NCBI RefSeq assembly: GCF_003207825.1
Contig: NZ_NKTY01000020.1
Location: forward strand, 1-59,170
Direction of reading: 5' to 3'
DNA from: Komagataeibacter saccharivorans
Lineage (GTDB): Bacteria > Pseudomonadota > Alphaproteobacteria > Acetobacterales > Acetobacteraceae
Length of the DNA stretch: 59,170 nucleotides
The translations under genes and the position numbers were made by a program. Below are positions 17,988-26,698 of this stretch, piece after piece. The notes under the pieces are model-generated. The model worked only from the letters and a program-made list of their open reading frames with translations, did no database searches and was not told where the DNA came from. The first letter of the stretch is position 1, and every line of letters starts with the position of its first letter.

Positions 17988-19847
17988 ATGCAGGCCACAA
18001 ACCTTGCCATAGGAATTCTGTGCGTTCTGGGCGGCGGGATCGCCGCGCAGTGGGTGGCGTGGCGCTTTCAGCTACCTGCCATCGTGCTGCTGTTCGCCCT
18101 TGGGCTGTTTTACGGGCCGGGGGTGGGGATGCTGCATCCGGCGGCGACCATTGGCCCCTATTTCCATCCCCTGGTTTCCATGGCCGTGGCCTTCATCGTG
18201 TTCGAGGGGGGACTCGCCCTGAACCTGCGCCAGTGGCGTGAATCGGGGGAAGGGGTGCTGCGGCTGACTGCAGCGGCCCTGCCGGTCAACTGGGTACTTG
18301 CATCCATTGCCGCGCATTATGTCGGGCACCTGAACTGGGGCACGGCATGGCTGTTTGGCGCGATCGTGGTCGTGACCGGGCCGACCGTGGTGCTGCCGCT
18401 GCTACGGCATACCAAGCTGCAACCCCGGGTGGCAGCCTTCCTGCGGTGGGAAGCCATCGTCAATGACCCGATTGCGGCCATCCTTGCGACGCTGGTTCTG
18501 GAATACCTGCTGATCCGGCCTTCGCATATGGGGGGCATTTCGCTGGAAGCGGTCGAGATCGGGCCGCAACTACTGTTCGCCACCATGGTTGCGATCGGGT
18601 GTGGTGTCTTTGCCGCCCTGCTGATCAAATTCCTCTCCTCACGCGATCTGCTGCCCGAGATCCTGCGTATCCCGATGATCCTGGCCTTCGCCGTGGGGGT
18701 TGCGGCGGTGTGCAATCTGGTCATGCAGGGGGCAGGGCTTATGGCGGCGACCGTGTTCGGCATGGCGCTGGCCAACCTGCAGGTCTCGGGCATGTCGGAA
18801 CTGCAGCGCATCAAGGAATCCCTCGGCGTGATCGTGGTTTCATGCCTGTTTGTCCTGCTGACGGCCGATTTGCAGCGTACTCTGCTGAACCAGCTTTCTC
18901 TGCCGATCATGGCGCTTACGCTTACGGTCATGTTCGTGGTGCGTCCGCTGGGTATTTTCCTGTCCACCATCGGGGCCAGCATGTCATGGCAGGAGCGGCT
19001 GTTCGTGGGCTGGATCGCGCCGCGCGGGATCGTGGCCGCCGCCGTGGCGGGGGTGGTCGGGTTGCAGTTGCAGGAAGCGGGCTATCCGGGGGCGGACCTG
19101 ATTACGCCCGCCGTGTTCGCCCTGATCGCATCGACCATGATCCTGCATGGCTTCTCGCTGCGTCCACTGGCGCGCGCGCTGCGGCTTACGCTGTCTGATG
19201 AACCGGCGCTGGCCATCATGGGGGCCAATGCGTGGTCCACCAACCTTGCCCGCGTGGTGCACGAGGTGGGAGTGCCGGTGCTGCTGGTCGATACCTATGC
19301 CCCGGCACTGGACAAGGCCGCGCGGTTTGGCGTGCCGGTGCTCAAGGCGGAACTGTTATCGGTCGAAGGACAGGAGAGCCTTGAGGAGCGGCCTGCGGAC
19401 TACCTGATCGCGGCGACGCCGGATGCCATCTATAACGGTCTTGTCTGCGCGCGCATGGCGCCTGATCTGGGGCGGCAGCGTGTGTTTCAGGTCAGTCCGG
19501 GACTGGCGCGACTGGACCTGTACCATGGCCTGAGCCGGGATTCGCGCGGGAAGGTTCTGGGGGAACCGGGCTGGAATTTCTCCCTGATCGATTCCCGTTA
19601 TGCGAAAGGCTGGCGTTTTAGCAGCCACGTCATCGAAGAATCCGATAACGAGGATGAAAACCCGTTACCCTCTGATCCGGTCATGCTGTTCATGATTATT
19701 CGCAAGGGAACCGCGATCTGGGTCTTTTCGGCCGAGGACGTAACCCCGATCGAGCCTGCGGCGGGTGACATCATCATTACCTACGTGCCGCCAGAAGAGG
19801 CCGCAGCGCCGGATGCGCCCCAGGTGGCGGCGCCTATACCGGCCTGA
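17988..19847 (+). CDS. CPA1-type Na+(K+)/H+ antiporter with regulatory C-terminal domain
   Basis: The 619-residue protein has about twelve membrane helices (residues 5-405) of the NhaP/CPA1 type. It includes the VIVVTGPTVVLPLLR segment and the ND motif in EAIVNDPIAAILA that are central to cation/proton exchange. The cytosolic tail (about 410-600) begins LAIMGANAWSTNLARVV and resembles a degenerate RCK/TrkA-N nucleotide-binding domain. Such antiporters regulate internal pH and Na+ or K+, relevant to growth in acid. The ATG at 17988 begins directly at the first helix; a GTG at 17961 would add nine residues. The last 14 bp overlap the convergent L,D-transpeptidase gene. Confidence 0.87.
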   Translation: MQATNLAIGILCVLGGGIAAQWVAWRFQLPAIVLLFALGLFYGPGVGMLHPAATIGPYFHPLVSMAVAFIVFEGGLALNLRQWRESGEGVLRLTAAALPVNWVLASIAAHYVGHLNWGTAWLFGAIVVVTGPTVVLPLLRHTKLQPRVAAFLRWEAIVNDPIAAILATLVLEYLLIRPSHMGGISLEAVEIGPQLLFATMVAIGCGVFAALLIKFLSSRDLLPEILRIPMILAFAVGVAAVCNLVMQGAGLMAATVFGMALANLQVSGMSELQRIKESLGVIVVSCLFVLLTADLQRTLLNQLSLPIMALTLTVMFVVRPLGIFLSTIGASMSWQERLFVGWIAPRGIVAAAVAGVVGLQLQEAGYPGADLITPAVFALIASTMILHGFSLRPLARALRLTLSDEPALAIMGANAWSTNLARVVHEVGVPVLLVDTYAPALDKAARFGVPVLKAELLSVEGQESLEERPADYLIAATPDAIYNGLVCARMAPDLGRQRVFQVSPGLARLDLYHGLSRDSRGKVLGEPGWNFSLIDSRYAKGWRFSSHVIEESDNEDENPLPSDPVMLFMIIRKGTAIWVFSAEDVTPIEPAAGDIIITYVPPEEAAAPDAPQVAAPIPA

Positions 19848-20343
19848 CCTCGATTTCCCCCAGTCCCGCCGCCAGCAGGTGACGCAGCACGGGTTCAGGC
19901 AGGGCGATGCAGCCTTCCGTCGGTCTGCCACCGGCGGGCGGCAGGTGCATGAATATGGCCGACCCCGCGCCACGGCGTACAGGCGCGTCGTTATAACCAA
20001 GTACCACGATGATGTCGTAAACGTGATCATCCCGCCAGAGCCGTTCGTGGCGGGCGGAATGGGGCAGCGTGATATGGCGGTTATAGTCGGGATGGGTGGG
20101 GTCATCGCACCATCCATCAAGCGCGGAGAGGGGTTCCACCGGCAGATGACAGACTGGTGATGACACGCGGTCCGCGCGGTAGAAAACCCGCCGTAGCGGC
20201 AGAATACCGGCAGGCGTTGCGTGATCTCCCTCCGTTTTGTGGTTTTTTATGCCCCCTGCGCCGATGATGGCGGGAACAATTTCGCGCATGCAATGCAGTT
20301 GTGCATCCAGCCCTGTATTCGTTTGCAAAATTGCGCGTATCAT
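19834..20343 (-). CDS. L,D-transpeptidase (YkuD domain)
   Basis: The 169-residue protein is almost entirely a YkuD catalytic domain. The active-site block reads IFMHLPPAGGRPTEGCIALP, with the His and Cys of the HxxxGGRPTxGCIAL signature. L,D-transpeptidases form 3-3 peptidoglycan crosslinks or attach proteins to the wall. No signal peptide is visible at this start, which is seen in a subgroup of alphaproteobacterial homologues; export, if any, is unexplained. Its 3' end overlaps the antiporter gene by 14 bp. Confidence 0.87.
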   Translation of the reverse strand: MIRAILQTNTGLDAQLHCMREIVPAIIGAGGIKNHKTEGDHATPAGILPLRRVFYRADRVSSPVCHLPVEPLSALDGWCDDPTHPDYNRHITLPHSARHERLWRDDHVYDIIVVLGYNDAPVRRGAGSAIFMHLPPAGGRPTEGCIALPEPVLRHLLAAGLGEIEVRPV

Positions 20344-20497
20344 GGATTCCTCTGGATTGGGTCGTATTTATGTTTATCTCCGGCCCTGATCTGACTGCGT
20401 ACGGCATCATGACCGGGGGTTGTGGGGCCGGGCATGAACAGGCAAGACAAAGACCGGACCGATAACGGGCCGGGACTAAAGTGATAAAGAGGGTTCG

Positions 20498-21217
20498 ATG
20501 GCAGGAGCACGTCCCATACTGATAGCGGACGACGATCAGACTTTACGTCAAATGCTCGTTGAACAGCTACAGGTTGATGGTGAATTTGAAGCGATCGAGG
20601 CTGGCTCCGTCGCCGAAGCCTGGGAGAAACTGCAGACGCCGGGCGCCCGGTTCGATGCAATTATTCTGGATGTTTCCCTTCCCGACGGGGATGGCCGCGA
20701 TTTCTGCGCCGAGCTGCGCCGCAAGGGCAAGCGCATTCCCATCATCATCCTGACAGGTTCCGATGATGAAACGGATGTCGTCCGCGGGCTTGACGCCGGG
20801 GCGAATGACTATGTCGCCAAGCCGTTCCGTATCGCGGAACTTCTGGCCCGTCTGCGCGCGCAGATGCGTATTTTTGAAAACAGCGAGGACGCGGTTTTCG
20901 CTATCGGGCCTTATATCTTCCGCCCGTCCGCCAAGCTTCTGCAGGAAACGGCGAAGAACCGCCGCATCCGCCTGACGGAGAAGGAAGCGGCCATCCTGAA
21001 GTTCCTGTACCGCGCCGGCACGCGTCCCGTGCCCCGTCAGGTACTGCTGAACGAGGTATGGGGTTACAACGCAGCGGTCACCACCCACACGCTGGAAACC
21101 CATATCTACCGCCTGCGCCAGAAGATCGAGCCGGACCCCACCAACGCCACGCTGCTGGTGACGGAAGGGGGCGGTTACCGTCTGGACCCCGAAGGTGGCA
21201 AGACGGTCCTCGCCTGA
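20498..21217 (+). CDS. Orphan OmpR/PhoB-family response regulator
   Basis: The 239-residue protein has a receiver domain (about 7-120) with acidic pocket Asp11/Asp12, phospho-acceptor Asp58 (IILDVSLPDGDG), Thr86 and Lys108, all intact. A winged-helix DNA-binding domain follows (about 135-230), with RPVPRQVLLNEVWGYNAAVT and THTLETHIYRLRQKIE. No histidine kinase gene is adjacent, so its partner is elsewhere. Targets cannot be inferred; the neighbouring L,D-transpeptidase and antiporter genes are possible but unsupported. Confidence 0.92.
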   Translation: MAGARPILIADDDQTLRQMLVEQLQVDGEFEAIEAGSVAEAWEKLQTPGARFDAIILDVSLPDGDGRDFCAELRRKGKRIPIIILTGSDDETDVVRGLDAGANDYVAKPFRIAELLARLRAQMRIFENSEDAVFAIGPYIFRPSAKLLQETAKNRRIRLTEKEAAILKFLYRAGTRPVPRQVLLNEVWGYNAAVTTHTLETHIYRLRQKIEPDPTNATLLVTEGGGYRLDPEGGKTVLA

Positions 21218-21252
21218 GGACGCTCGCCCCTGGATTTACAGGCTGATTATGA

Positions 21253-21277
21253 CGGGCCACCTGTTACGGGTGGCCCG
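21253..21277. terminator. Stem-loop after the response regulator
   Basis: CGGGCCACC and GGTGGCCCG (9-bp arms, 7-nt loop) form a GC-rich hairpin 35 bp behind the regulator stop, between two convergent genes (regulator and xthA). There is no clear T-run on either strand, so it may be a weak terminator or an RNA-stabilising stem. Confidence 0.5.
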
Positions 21278-21358
21278 GTCGCATTTCAGGGGGAAGCCAT
21301 CCGCATCGGGCGTTAACCGGCGGCCTGTTTCTTCCCGCCCTGTGTCGAAAAAACGCCG

Positions 21359-22153
21359 TTAGACGGCAAGATCGACAATGACCGGCACATGGTCGGATGG
21401 CTTGTCCCAGTCACGGGCGGGGCGAAGCACTTCCATGCCACGCAGCGCGTCCTTCAGGTCCGGCGTGACCCATACATGGTCCAGGCGGCGCCCACGGTTC
21501 GATGCGCTCCAGTCCCGGTTGCGATACGACCACCACGTATAAAGCTTCTCGCTGGCCGGGACGAAGTGACGCATGGCGTCAACAAAACCGGTATCCTGCC
21601 ATTTCAGCAATCCCTCGGTCTCCACGGGCGTATGGCTGACGATCTTGAGCAGTTGTTTGTGGCTCCACACATCATGTTCCAGCGGGGCGATGTTCAGATC
21701 CCCCACCAGAACCGTGCGCCGCATCGCGCGGGCGGAAAACCAGTGCCGCGCTTCCTCGATAAAGGCGAGTTTGTGCGCGAATTTCGGATTTTCCACCGGA
21801 TCGGGAATATCGCCGCCCGCGGGGACGTAGAAGTCATGCACATCAATGGCGTCCGCGCCTGTGCCATGGCGCACGGCGATATGGCGGCAGTCGCCGCGCT
21901 GGCACCAGTCGGGCGTATCCTCCAGCACGGTTACGGGCTGGCGTGACAGGATGGCGACCCCGTTATACCCCTTCATGCCCCGGAAAACGACATGATCGAA
22001 TCCCAGCGCCCGGACCTGTTCCATGGGGAACAGATTGTCCGGTACCTTGGTTTCCTGCAGGCACACCATATCGGGTGCCGTATCCCGGCAGAGCTGTTCC
22101 AGCAGGGGCATCCGCAGGCGAAGGGAATTGATATTCCAGGTGATGATACGCAT
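21359..22153 (-). CDS. xthA: Exodeoxyribonuclease III
   Basis: XthA is the main AP endonuclease of base-excision repair and a 3'-5' exonuclease. The ATG at 22153 gives a 264-residue protein starting MRIITWNINSLRLR, the standard family start; the frame stays open for another 77 codons upstream without homology-like content. Catalytic blocks are LQETK (Glu34), VGDLNIAP and the terminal SDHVPVIVDL. It is divergent from the repair gene uvrC with a 380-bp AT-rich spacer. Confidence 0.94.
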   Translation of the reverse strand: MRIITWNINSLRLRMPLLEQLCRDTAPDMVCLQETKVPDNLFPMEQVRALGFDHVVFRGMKGYNGVAILSRQPVTVLEDTPDWCQRGDCRHIAVRHGTGADAIDVHDFYVPAGGDIPDPVENPKFAHKLAFIEEARHWFSARAMRRTVLVGDLNIAPLEHDVWSHKQLLKIVSHTPVETEGLLKWQDTGFVDAMRHFVPASEKLYTWWSYRNRDWSASNRGRRLDHVWVTPDLKDALRGMEVLRPARDWDKPSDHVPVIVDLAV

Positions 22154-22533
22154 ATCGGGTGCATTGCCGATCCGGCGCGGGCTGACAAGAATATTTTTGC
22201 CACCATCGGGAAGCGGGCAGGACAAAAACAGGAACGAATTGCAAAAGGCGGCTGATATTTCGTGTGAAAAGGAAAACAACCCTCTTGAACACAGGGATGC
22301 CACAATTTGTCCACTTGTGGGGTTGACAGGGTTAAATTTGGCTAATGTTGCGAAGGAATTTTGTTCCGGTCTATGGGTTCCCAAATATATTTATTTAAAA
22401 CCAATGGGTTAGCATTAGTGATGTTTTTTTGGGCAATCCAAGTTCAGGAAAGGAAAACCGCCATCCGCACGTTTTTTTCTGCTTCTGCTCCACAGACTTA
22501 TCCACATCATCGGTGGATGAACGGCTACCATCC
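22154..22533. other. AT-rich divergent spacer between xthA and uvrC
   Basis: The 380-bp region is noticeably AT-rich (especially 22375-22440, with runs such as ATATATTTATTTAAAA). It holds a TTGACA hexamer at 22323-22328 that may be the -35 of a promoter toward uvrC, several CCACAA/TTGTGG-type words at 22300-22320, one perfect DnaA-box word at 22498-22506 and a small hairpin TCATC-GGTG-GATGA at 22507-22520. No alphaproteobacterial LexA box (GTTC-N7-GTTC) was found. No protein gene is supported beyond the flanking starts. Confidence 0.5.
22498..22506 (+). promoter_or_regulatory. Perfect DnaA-box sequence
   Basis: TTATCCACA matches the consensus DnaA box (TTATNCACA) exactly, 28 bp before the uvrC start. 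A single 9-mer can occur by chance in a window this size, but it lies in the most AT-rich spacer and near degenerate versions (TTGTCCACT at 22307-22315). DnaA might regulate uvrC or titrate here; an origin function is speculative. Confidence 0.35.
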
Positions 22534-24420
22534 ATGACAACAGCCATTTCAGCCCCCTCCACCCGTCCCAAAGGGGTGGAGGCGATTCACCATGCCCTGC
22601 AGACCATGCCGCAATCGCCCGGCGTGTACCGCATGCTGGGGCCGAAAGGCGATGTGCTGTATGTGGGCAAGGCGCTGAACCTGAAAAAACGGGTGACGTC
22701 GTATACCCATATCAGCCGCCTGACCGAACGGCTGCGCCGCATGGTGTCCGAAACGGGCAGCATGGAAATCGTCACGACCCATACCGAGGCCGAAGCCCTG
22801 CTGCTGGAGGCCAATTACATCAAGCGTATGCAGCCGCGTTACAATATCCTGCTGCGTGACGACAAAAGCTATCCATGGATCATGCTGACCGACCGGCACG
22901 ATTTCCCCCAGATCAGCAAGCACCGGGGCAAGCCGGTCAAGGGGGCGTCGTACTGGGGGCCATTTGCATCCGCATGGTCGGTCAACCAGACGCTCAACCT
23001 GCTTCAGCGGACTTTCCTGCTGCGTTCATGTTCCGACAGCGAAATGCAGGGCCGCACCCGTCCGTGCCTGCTGCACCAGATCCACCGCTGTTCCGCGCCC
23101 TGCACCGACCGCATAAGCCGTGAGGAATATGCCGAACTGGCGCGCGAGGCCCGTAACTTCCTTGCCGGAAAAAGCACCCACCTGCGCGAGGAACTGGGCC
23201 GGGAGATGGAACAGGCCGCCGAGGCGCTGGAGTTCGAGCGCGCCGCCGCCATCCGTGACCGGATACGCGGCCTGTCCGCGCTGCAGCAGGATTCCAGCGT
23301 GATCAATCCCTCTACCGTGAGCGATGCGGACATCATCGCCATCTGGCAGATTGCAGGACAGTCCTGCATTCAGGTGTTCTTCATCCGCGGCGGGCGCAAC
23401 AACGGCAATCGCGCGTTTTTTCCCAGCCATGCGCGCGATGAAAGCGCGCCCGACGTGCTGGCCGCCTTCATCGGGCAGTTTTACGATGACAAGCCGCCCC
23501 CCGCGCAGGTGCTGGTCAATCAGGACCTGCCGGAATGCGATGTGCTGACATCTGCCCTCAGCATACGGCGTGGGCGCAAGGTGGAAATCACCCATCCGCA
23601 GCGCGGGGAAAAGCGCGGCGTGATCGAACATGCCGAAATCAACGCGCGCGAAGCGCTGGAACGCAGGCTGGCCGAAAGTGCCGGGCAGGCCCGGCTGCTT
23701 CAGGGGGTTGCCGACCTGTTCGGGCTGGATGCCCCGCCCAGGCGGATCGAGACCTACGATAACAGCCACATTCAGGGCGCGAATGCCTATGGCGTGATGG
23801 TGGTTGGCGGGCCGGAGGGGTTCGACAAACGTGCCTACCGCAAGTTTTCCATCAAGGGACCGGTCACGCCGGGCGATGACTTCGGCATGATGCGCGAAGT
23901 GCTGGAACGCCGGTTTCGCCGCGCCCTGCGCGACCGGGAAGAAGGCAACCGCCCAGAAGACTGGCCCGACATCCTGCTGATCGATGGCGGTGCGGGGCAG
24001 TATTCAGCCGTGCGGGCGGTGCTGGATGAACTGGGGGTGACGGGCGTGACGCTGGTGGCCATTGCCAAGGGGCCGGATCGTGACGCGGGGCGGGAGTGGT
24101 TCCATATGGCTGACCGTCCACCCTTCCAGCTCCCGCTGCGCGACCCGGTTCTGTACTACCTTCAGCGCCTGCGTGATGAAGCCCATCGGTTTGCCATCAC
24201 CACCCACCGCGCGGGGCGGTCCAGGACGCTGGTGCGCTCGGAACTGGATGATATTCCCGGCGTTGGTCCGGCACGCAAGCGTGCGCTGCTCAATCACTTC
24301 GGCTCGGCGCGCAGTGTACGGCAGGCGGGGCTGGGGGAACTGGAAAATGCGCCTGGCATCAACCGTGACATGGCGCGTGCCATATACGGATATTTCCATC
24401 CGGACTGGACAGGGGACTGA
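22534..24420 (+). CDS. uvrC: Excinuclease ABC subunit C
   Basis: UvrC makes both incisions in nucleotide-excision repair. The ATG at 22534 gives 628 residues. The GIY-YIG nuclease domain comes first (SPGVYRML... [14 protein letters not shown]), followed by the cysteine-containing region ([20 protein letters not shown]), the UVR domain and the RNase H-like second nuclease ([19 protein letters not shown]). The tail carries a double helix-hairpin-helix ([18 protein letters not shown]). The frame extends 35 codons upstream, but that part shows no family similarity. The gene is divergent from xthA. Confidence 0.95.
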   Translation: MTTAISAPSTRPKGVEAIHHALQTMPQSPGVYRMLGPKGDVLYVGKALNLKKRVTSYTHISRLTERLRRMVSETGSMEIVTTHTEAEALLLEANYIKRMQPRYNILLRDDKSYPWIMLTDRHDFPQISKHRGKPVKGASYWGPFASAWSVNQTLNLLQRTFLLRSCSDSEMQGRTRPCLLHQIHRCSAPCTDRISREEYAELAREARNFLAGKSTHLREELGREMEQAAEALEFERAAAIRDRIRGLSALQQDSSVINPSTVSDADIIAIWQIAGQSCIQVFFIRGGRNNGNRAFFPSHARDESAPDVLAAFIGQFYDDKPPPAQVLVNQDLPECDVLTSALSIRRGRKVEITHPQRGEKRGVIEHAEINAREALERRLAESAGQARLLQGVADLFGLDAPPRRIETYDNSHIQGANAYGVMVVGGPEGFDKRAYRKFSIKGPVTPGDDFGMMREVLERRFRRALRDREEGNRPEDWPDILLIDGGAGQYSAVRAVLDELGVTGVTLVAIAKGPDRDAGREWFHMADRPPFQLPLRDPVLYYLQRLRDEAHRFAITTHRAGRSRTLVRSELDDIPGVGPARKRALLNHFGSARSVRQAGLGELENAPGINRDMARAIYGYFHPDWTGD

Positions 24421-24421
24421 G

Positions 24422-24464
24422 CGCCTGTCATGCAGGTGTGAGCGCAGAACCTGCCTGACAGGCG
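24422..24464. terminator. Long imperfect hairpin between uvrC and pgsA
   Basis: CGCCTGTCA-T-GCAGGT (24422-24437) pairs with ACCTGC-C-TGACAGGCG (24449-24464): 15 pairs, one mismatch and an 11-nt loop, starting 1 bp after the uvrC stop. The sequence after it is T-rich but lacks a clean T-run. It probably ends or stabilises the uvrC transcript, and it separates uvrC from pgsA. Confidence 0.55.
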
Positions 24465-24512
24465 TTATCGGTATTTCGATTTTTCCTCATCCTTGGCTAT
24501 AGCAGTATCAGC

Positions 24513-25112
24513 ATGCTTACCGACCTGCCCAATCTCCTGACCCTGTCCCGCATTGTCGTGGTTCCCATTGTTGTGGGACTGGTCGTCATCCATACCCCGC
24601 AGACCGATTGCGCGGCCTGCGTGCTGTTCATCCTTGCGGGGATCACGGATTATCTGGACGGAAAGCTGGCGCGGGCGTGGAACCAGAATTCCGATCTGGG
24701 CCGGATGCTCGACCCCATTGCGGACAAGCTGCTGGTCGGTGCCTCGCTCATGGTCATGGCCGGACTGGGGCGGCTGCCCTATGGCTGCCTGTATCCGGCC
24801 ATCATCATCCTTTCACGCGAAATTCTGGTCAGCGGCCTGCGTGAATATCTGGCAGCGACCCGTGTGGGGCTGCCGGTAACGCGGCTGGCGAAATGGAAAA
24901 CCGGCTTCCAGATGACGGCCATCGGCTTCCTGCTGGCCGGGGACAGCACGGCGGCCCTGCTGCATATCGGCTGGCTGCCGGTTGATGCGCTGGGGGCGGT
25001 AATGATGTGGATCGCGGCGGCGCTGACCCTCATCACCGGATGGGATTACCTGTCCACCGGGCTGCGCCACGTCAACGGAACCGGTACGGGCGCGACCAAA
25101 TTATCTTCCTGA
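24513..25112 (+). CDS. pgsA: CDP-diacylglycerol-glycerol-3-phosphate 3-phosphatidyltransferase
   Basis: PgsA makes phosphatidylglycerol phosphate, the precursor of phosphatidylglycerol and cardiolipin, at the inner membrane. The 199-residue protein has the CDP-alcohol phosphotransferase signature DGxxAR-x8-GxxxD-xxxD in YLDGKLARAWNQNSDLGRML followed by DPIAD. About five membrane helices are visible. The uvrC-pgsA-(lipoprotein)-moaD order resembles that of other Alphaproteobacteria, where pgsA and moaD are neighbours. Confidence 0.94.
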   Translation: MLTDLPNLLTLSRIVVVPIVVGLVVIHTPQTDCAACVLFILAGITDYLDGKLARAWNQNSDLGRMLDPIADKLLVGASLMVMAGLGRLPYGCLYPAIIILSREILVSGLREYLAATRVGLPVTRLAKWKTGFQMTAIGFLLAGDSTAALLHIGWLPVDALGAVMMWIAAALTLITGWDYLSTGLRHVNGTGTGATKLSS

Positions 25113-25202
25113 CCTACATGAAAAATTAACGCGTATCGTTGTTGTTCTTTCCTGCGGGCCGATGCGCCCGCCTGTTGCCAGACAGATCAAGGGGGAAGAA
25201 CG

Positions 25203-25697
25203 GTGCGCCATGTCTTGATGCTGCCAGTGCTGGTCGGTCTGGCGGGATGCGGTGGATTCGGCAAAATCCTGTCCGATAATACGGAACTGCCCGGCTCGCT
25301 TCCCAATACTCCGCGTGCCGATGTGGAAAACATGCGGCGCGTGGCGGGCGAAGCGCCACAGGTGCTGCCGATCCTGCCGCAGGAAACCAATATATGGCCG
25401 GTCGTGCCCCGGGGGCAGTCGATGCTGGCGGATACGGACGATACATCCGGCACAACGGTCGGCGCGCGCATGGCGGTGCGTGAGCAGGACCTGCCCGCGG
25501 GTGGGGAGATGCAGATCGGCAACGATGGCGTGCTGCTTGCCATGCCGGGGCAGGGGGCGCGCGTTTCTGCATTGTCTTCGGGGGCATCGCCGACGCATAA
25601 GGGCGTGTCGGATACGGCCATCATCGTGCCCAACGGCGATGGCACCAATACCGTGGTCGCATCAGACGGCACGGTGCAGGAACAGCAGACCCCCTGA
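25203..25697 (+). CDS. Putative lipoprotein of unknown function
   Basis: The 164-residue protein begins with a lipoprotein signal peptide (MRHVLMLPVLVGLAGCGGFG) whose lipobox LAGC places the lipidated cysteine at residue 16. The rest is low-complexity and probably extended, with prolines, glycines and acidic residues and no recognised domain. The GTG start at 25203 is preceded by a good purine-rich site (AAGGGGGAAG). Codon use is like the neighbours, so it is a genuine gene. It lies between pgsA and moaD; a functional tie to either is not evident. Confidence 0.75.
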   Translation: MRHVLMLPVLVGLAGCGGFGKILSDNTELPGSLPNTPRADVENMRRVAGEAPQVLPILPQETNIWPVVPRGQSMLADTDDTSGTTVGARMAVREQDLPAGGEMQIGNDGVLLAMPGQGARVSALSSGASPTHKGVSDTAIIVPNGDGTNTVVASDGTVQEQQTP

Positions 25698-25748
25698 CAG
25701 CGAGTGGCTGTCAGTTTTCGGCCTGGCGTTAAGGGAGATAAGACCGGA

Positions 25749-26003
25749 ATGCTGCGCATTCTCTATTTTGCATGGCTGCGGGACCGGCTCGGTCGTTCAG
25801 GTGAAACGCTGGACCTGCCACAGGGCGCGCGTTCCGTGCAGGATCTGGTTGACCAGTTGCGTGCCCGTGGTGGTGAATATGGCGAAATCTTTGCCCGGCC
25901 CGAACTGATCCGCGTTGCCGTCAACCAGAGCTTCGCCGCCATTTCGGCCCCCATCGCCGCCAATGACGAAATTGCCTTCTTCCCGCCGGTCACGGGGGGC
26001 TGA
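25749..26003 (+). CDS. moaD: Molybdopterin synthase sulphur-carrier subunit
   Basis: MoaD is the ubiquitin-like sulphur donor that, with MoaE, turns cPMP into molybdopterin. The ATG at 25749 (MLRILYFAWLRDRLG) gives 84 residues and follows a GGGAG-type site. The protein ends in the required di-glycine (FPPVTGG), whose C-terminus is thiocarboxylated. The moaE ATG comes 7 bp after its stop. Confidence 0.93.
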   Translation: MLRILYFAWLRDRLGRSGETLDLPQGARSVQDLVDQLRARGGEYGEIFARPELIRVAVNQSFAAISAPIAANDEIAFFPPVTGG

Positions 26004-26010
26004 TCCGGTC

Positions 26011-26475
26011 ATGCCGCGCATCACGATCCGGGTTCAGGCCGAAGTCTTCGATTCCGGCCATGAAACCACCCTGCTGCTGGACGGGCAGGAGAGTGTGGGC
26101 GGGGTTGCCGCATTCACTGGCATCGTCCGTGGCGGTGACGGCCTGTGTGCGCTGGAACTGGAACATTATCCCGGCATGACCGAGTCCATGATGCAGCGCA
26201 TCGCCGAATCGGCATGTGCGCGATTCGGGCTGGTTGGCTGCACGGTCATCCATCGCGTAGGGCGGCTGGAGGTGGGCATGCCCATCGTGCTGGTATTATG
26301 TGCCGCCGCGCATCGCAGTGCCGCCTTCGATGCGACCGAATTCATGATGGACTGGCTCAAGACCAGCGCACCCTTCTGGAAACGCGAGGAATTCGGAAAT
26401 GGTCGCAGCGCGTGGGTCGAACCCCGGGCGCAGGATGACGCGGCGACGGCGCGCTGGGGCACTCTGGAATCCTGA
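26011..26475 (+). CDS. moaE: Molybdopterin synthase catalytic subunit
   Basis: MoaE is the large subunit of molybdopterin synthase. The 154-residue protein has the family blocks GGVAAFTGIVRGG, LELEHYPGMTESMMQ and the lysine-containing catalytic region LKTSAPFWKREEF. The ATG at 26011 begins 7 bp after moaD, so both subunits are made together. Molybdenum cofactor in acetic acid bacteria supplies, for example, aldehyde dehydrogenases; that link is general knowledge, not seen here. Confidence 0.94.
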   Translation: MPRITIRVQAEVFDSGHETTLLLDGQESVGGVAAFTGIVRGGDGLCALELEHYPGMTESMMQRIAESACARFGLVGCTVIHRVGRLEVGMPIVLVLCAAAHRSAAFDATEFMMDWLKTSAPFWKREEFGNGRSAWVEPRAQDDAATARWGTLES

Positions 26476-26572
26476 TGGCGGCGGGACGGAAAATTTAAAA
26501 AATATTCTGCCCCTTTTCGTGCTTGACCCAGCTTCCCCGCTGATTCGGACAATCCGTCCACAATTTTGTCCC

Positions 26573-26588
26573 CTACATTATATAGTGC
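26573..26588. promoter_or_regulatory. NrdR box 1
   Basis: CTACATTATATAGTGC matches the 16-bp NrdR consensus (acaCwAtATaTwGtgt) at 12 positions, including the central TATAT and the conserved C and G. It lies 110 bp before nrdA. NrdR is the nucleotide-sensing repressor of ribonucleotide reductase operons. Confidence 0.75.
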
Positions 26589-26603
26589 AATCGGGCGCGC
26601 GGT

Positions 26604-26619
26604 GGTCCATATATAGGGG
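26604..26619. promoter_or_regulatory. NrdR box 2
   Basis: GGTCCATATATAGGGG keeps the core C-ATATATA-G of the NrdR consensus but is weaker at both ends. Its start is exactly 31 bp from box 1, about three helical turns, which is the standard spacing of paired NrdR boxes and strengthens both calls. The nrdA start is 79 bp downstream. Confidence 0.72.
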
Positions 26620-26698
26620 GCAAATCAGAAAACCTTGCCCCCAGCCACAGGCTCGAAAGACCCTGTGCATTGGCACGAGCCGATTACGGAGAATGTAA

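Noticed and set aside
22321-22420. CtrA site TTAA-N7-TTAA in the xthA-uvrC spacer
   Set aside because: Only partial half sites at wrong spacing are present.
22321-22534. Possible LexA (SOS) box before uvrC or xthA
   Set aside because: GTTC pairs occur, but with a spacing of 10 rather than 7 (22363 and 22377 region), so the alphaproteobacterial GTTC-N7-GTTC motif is not met.
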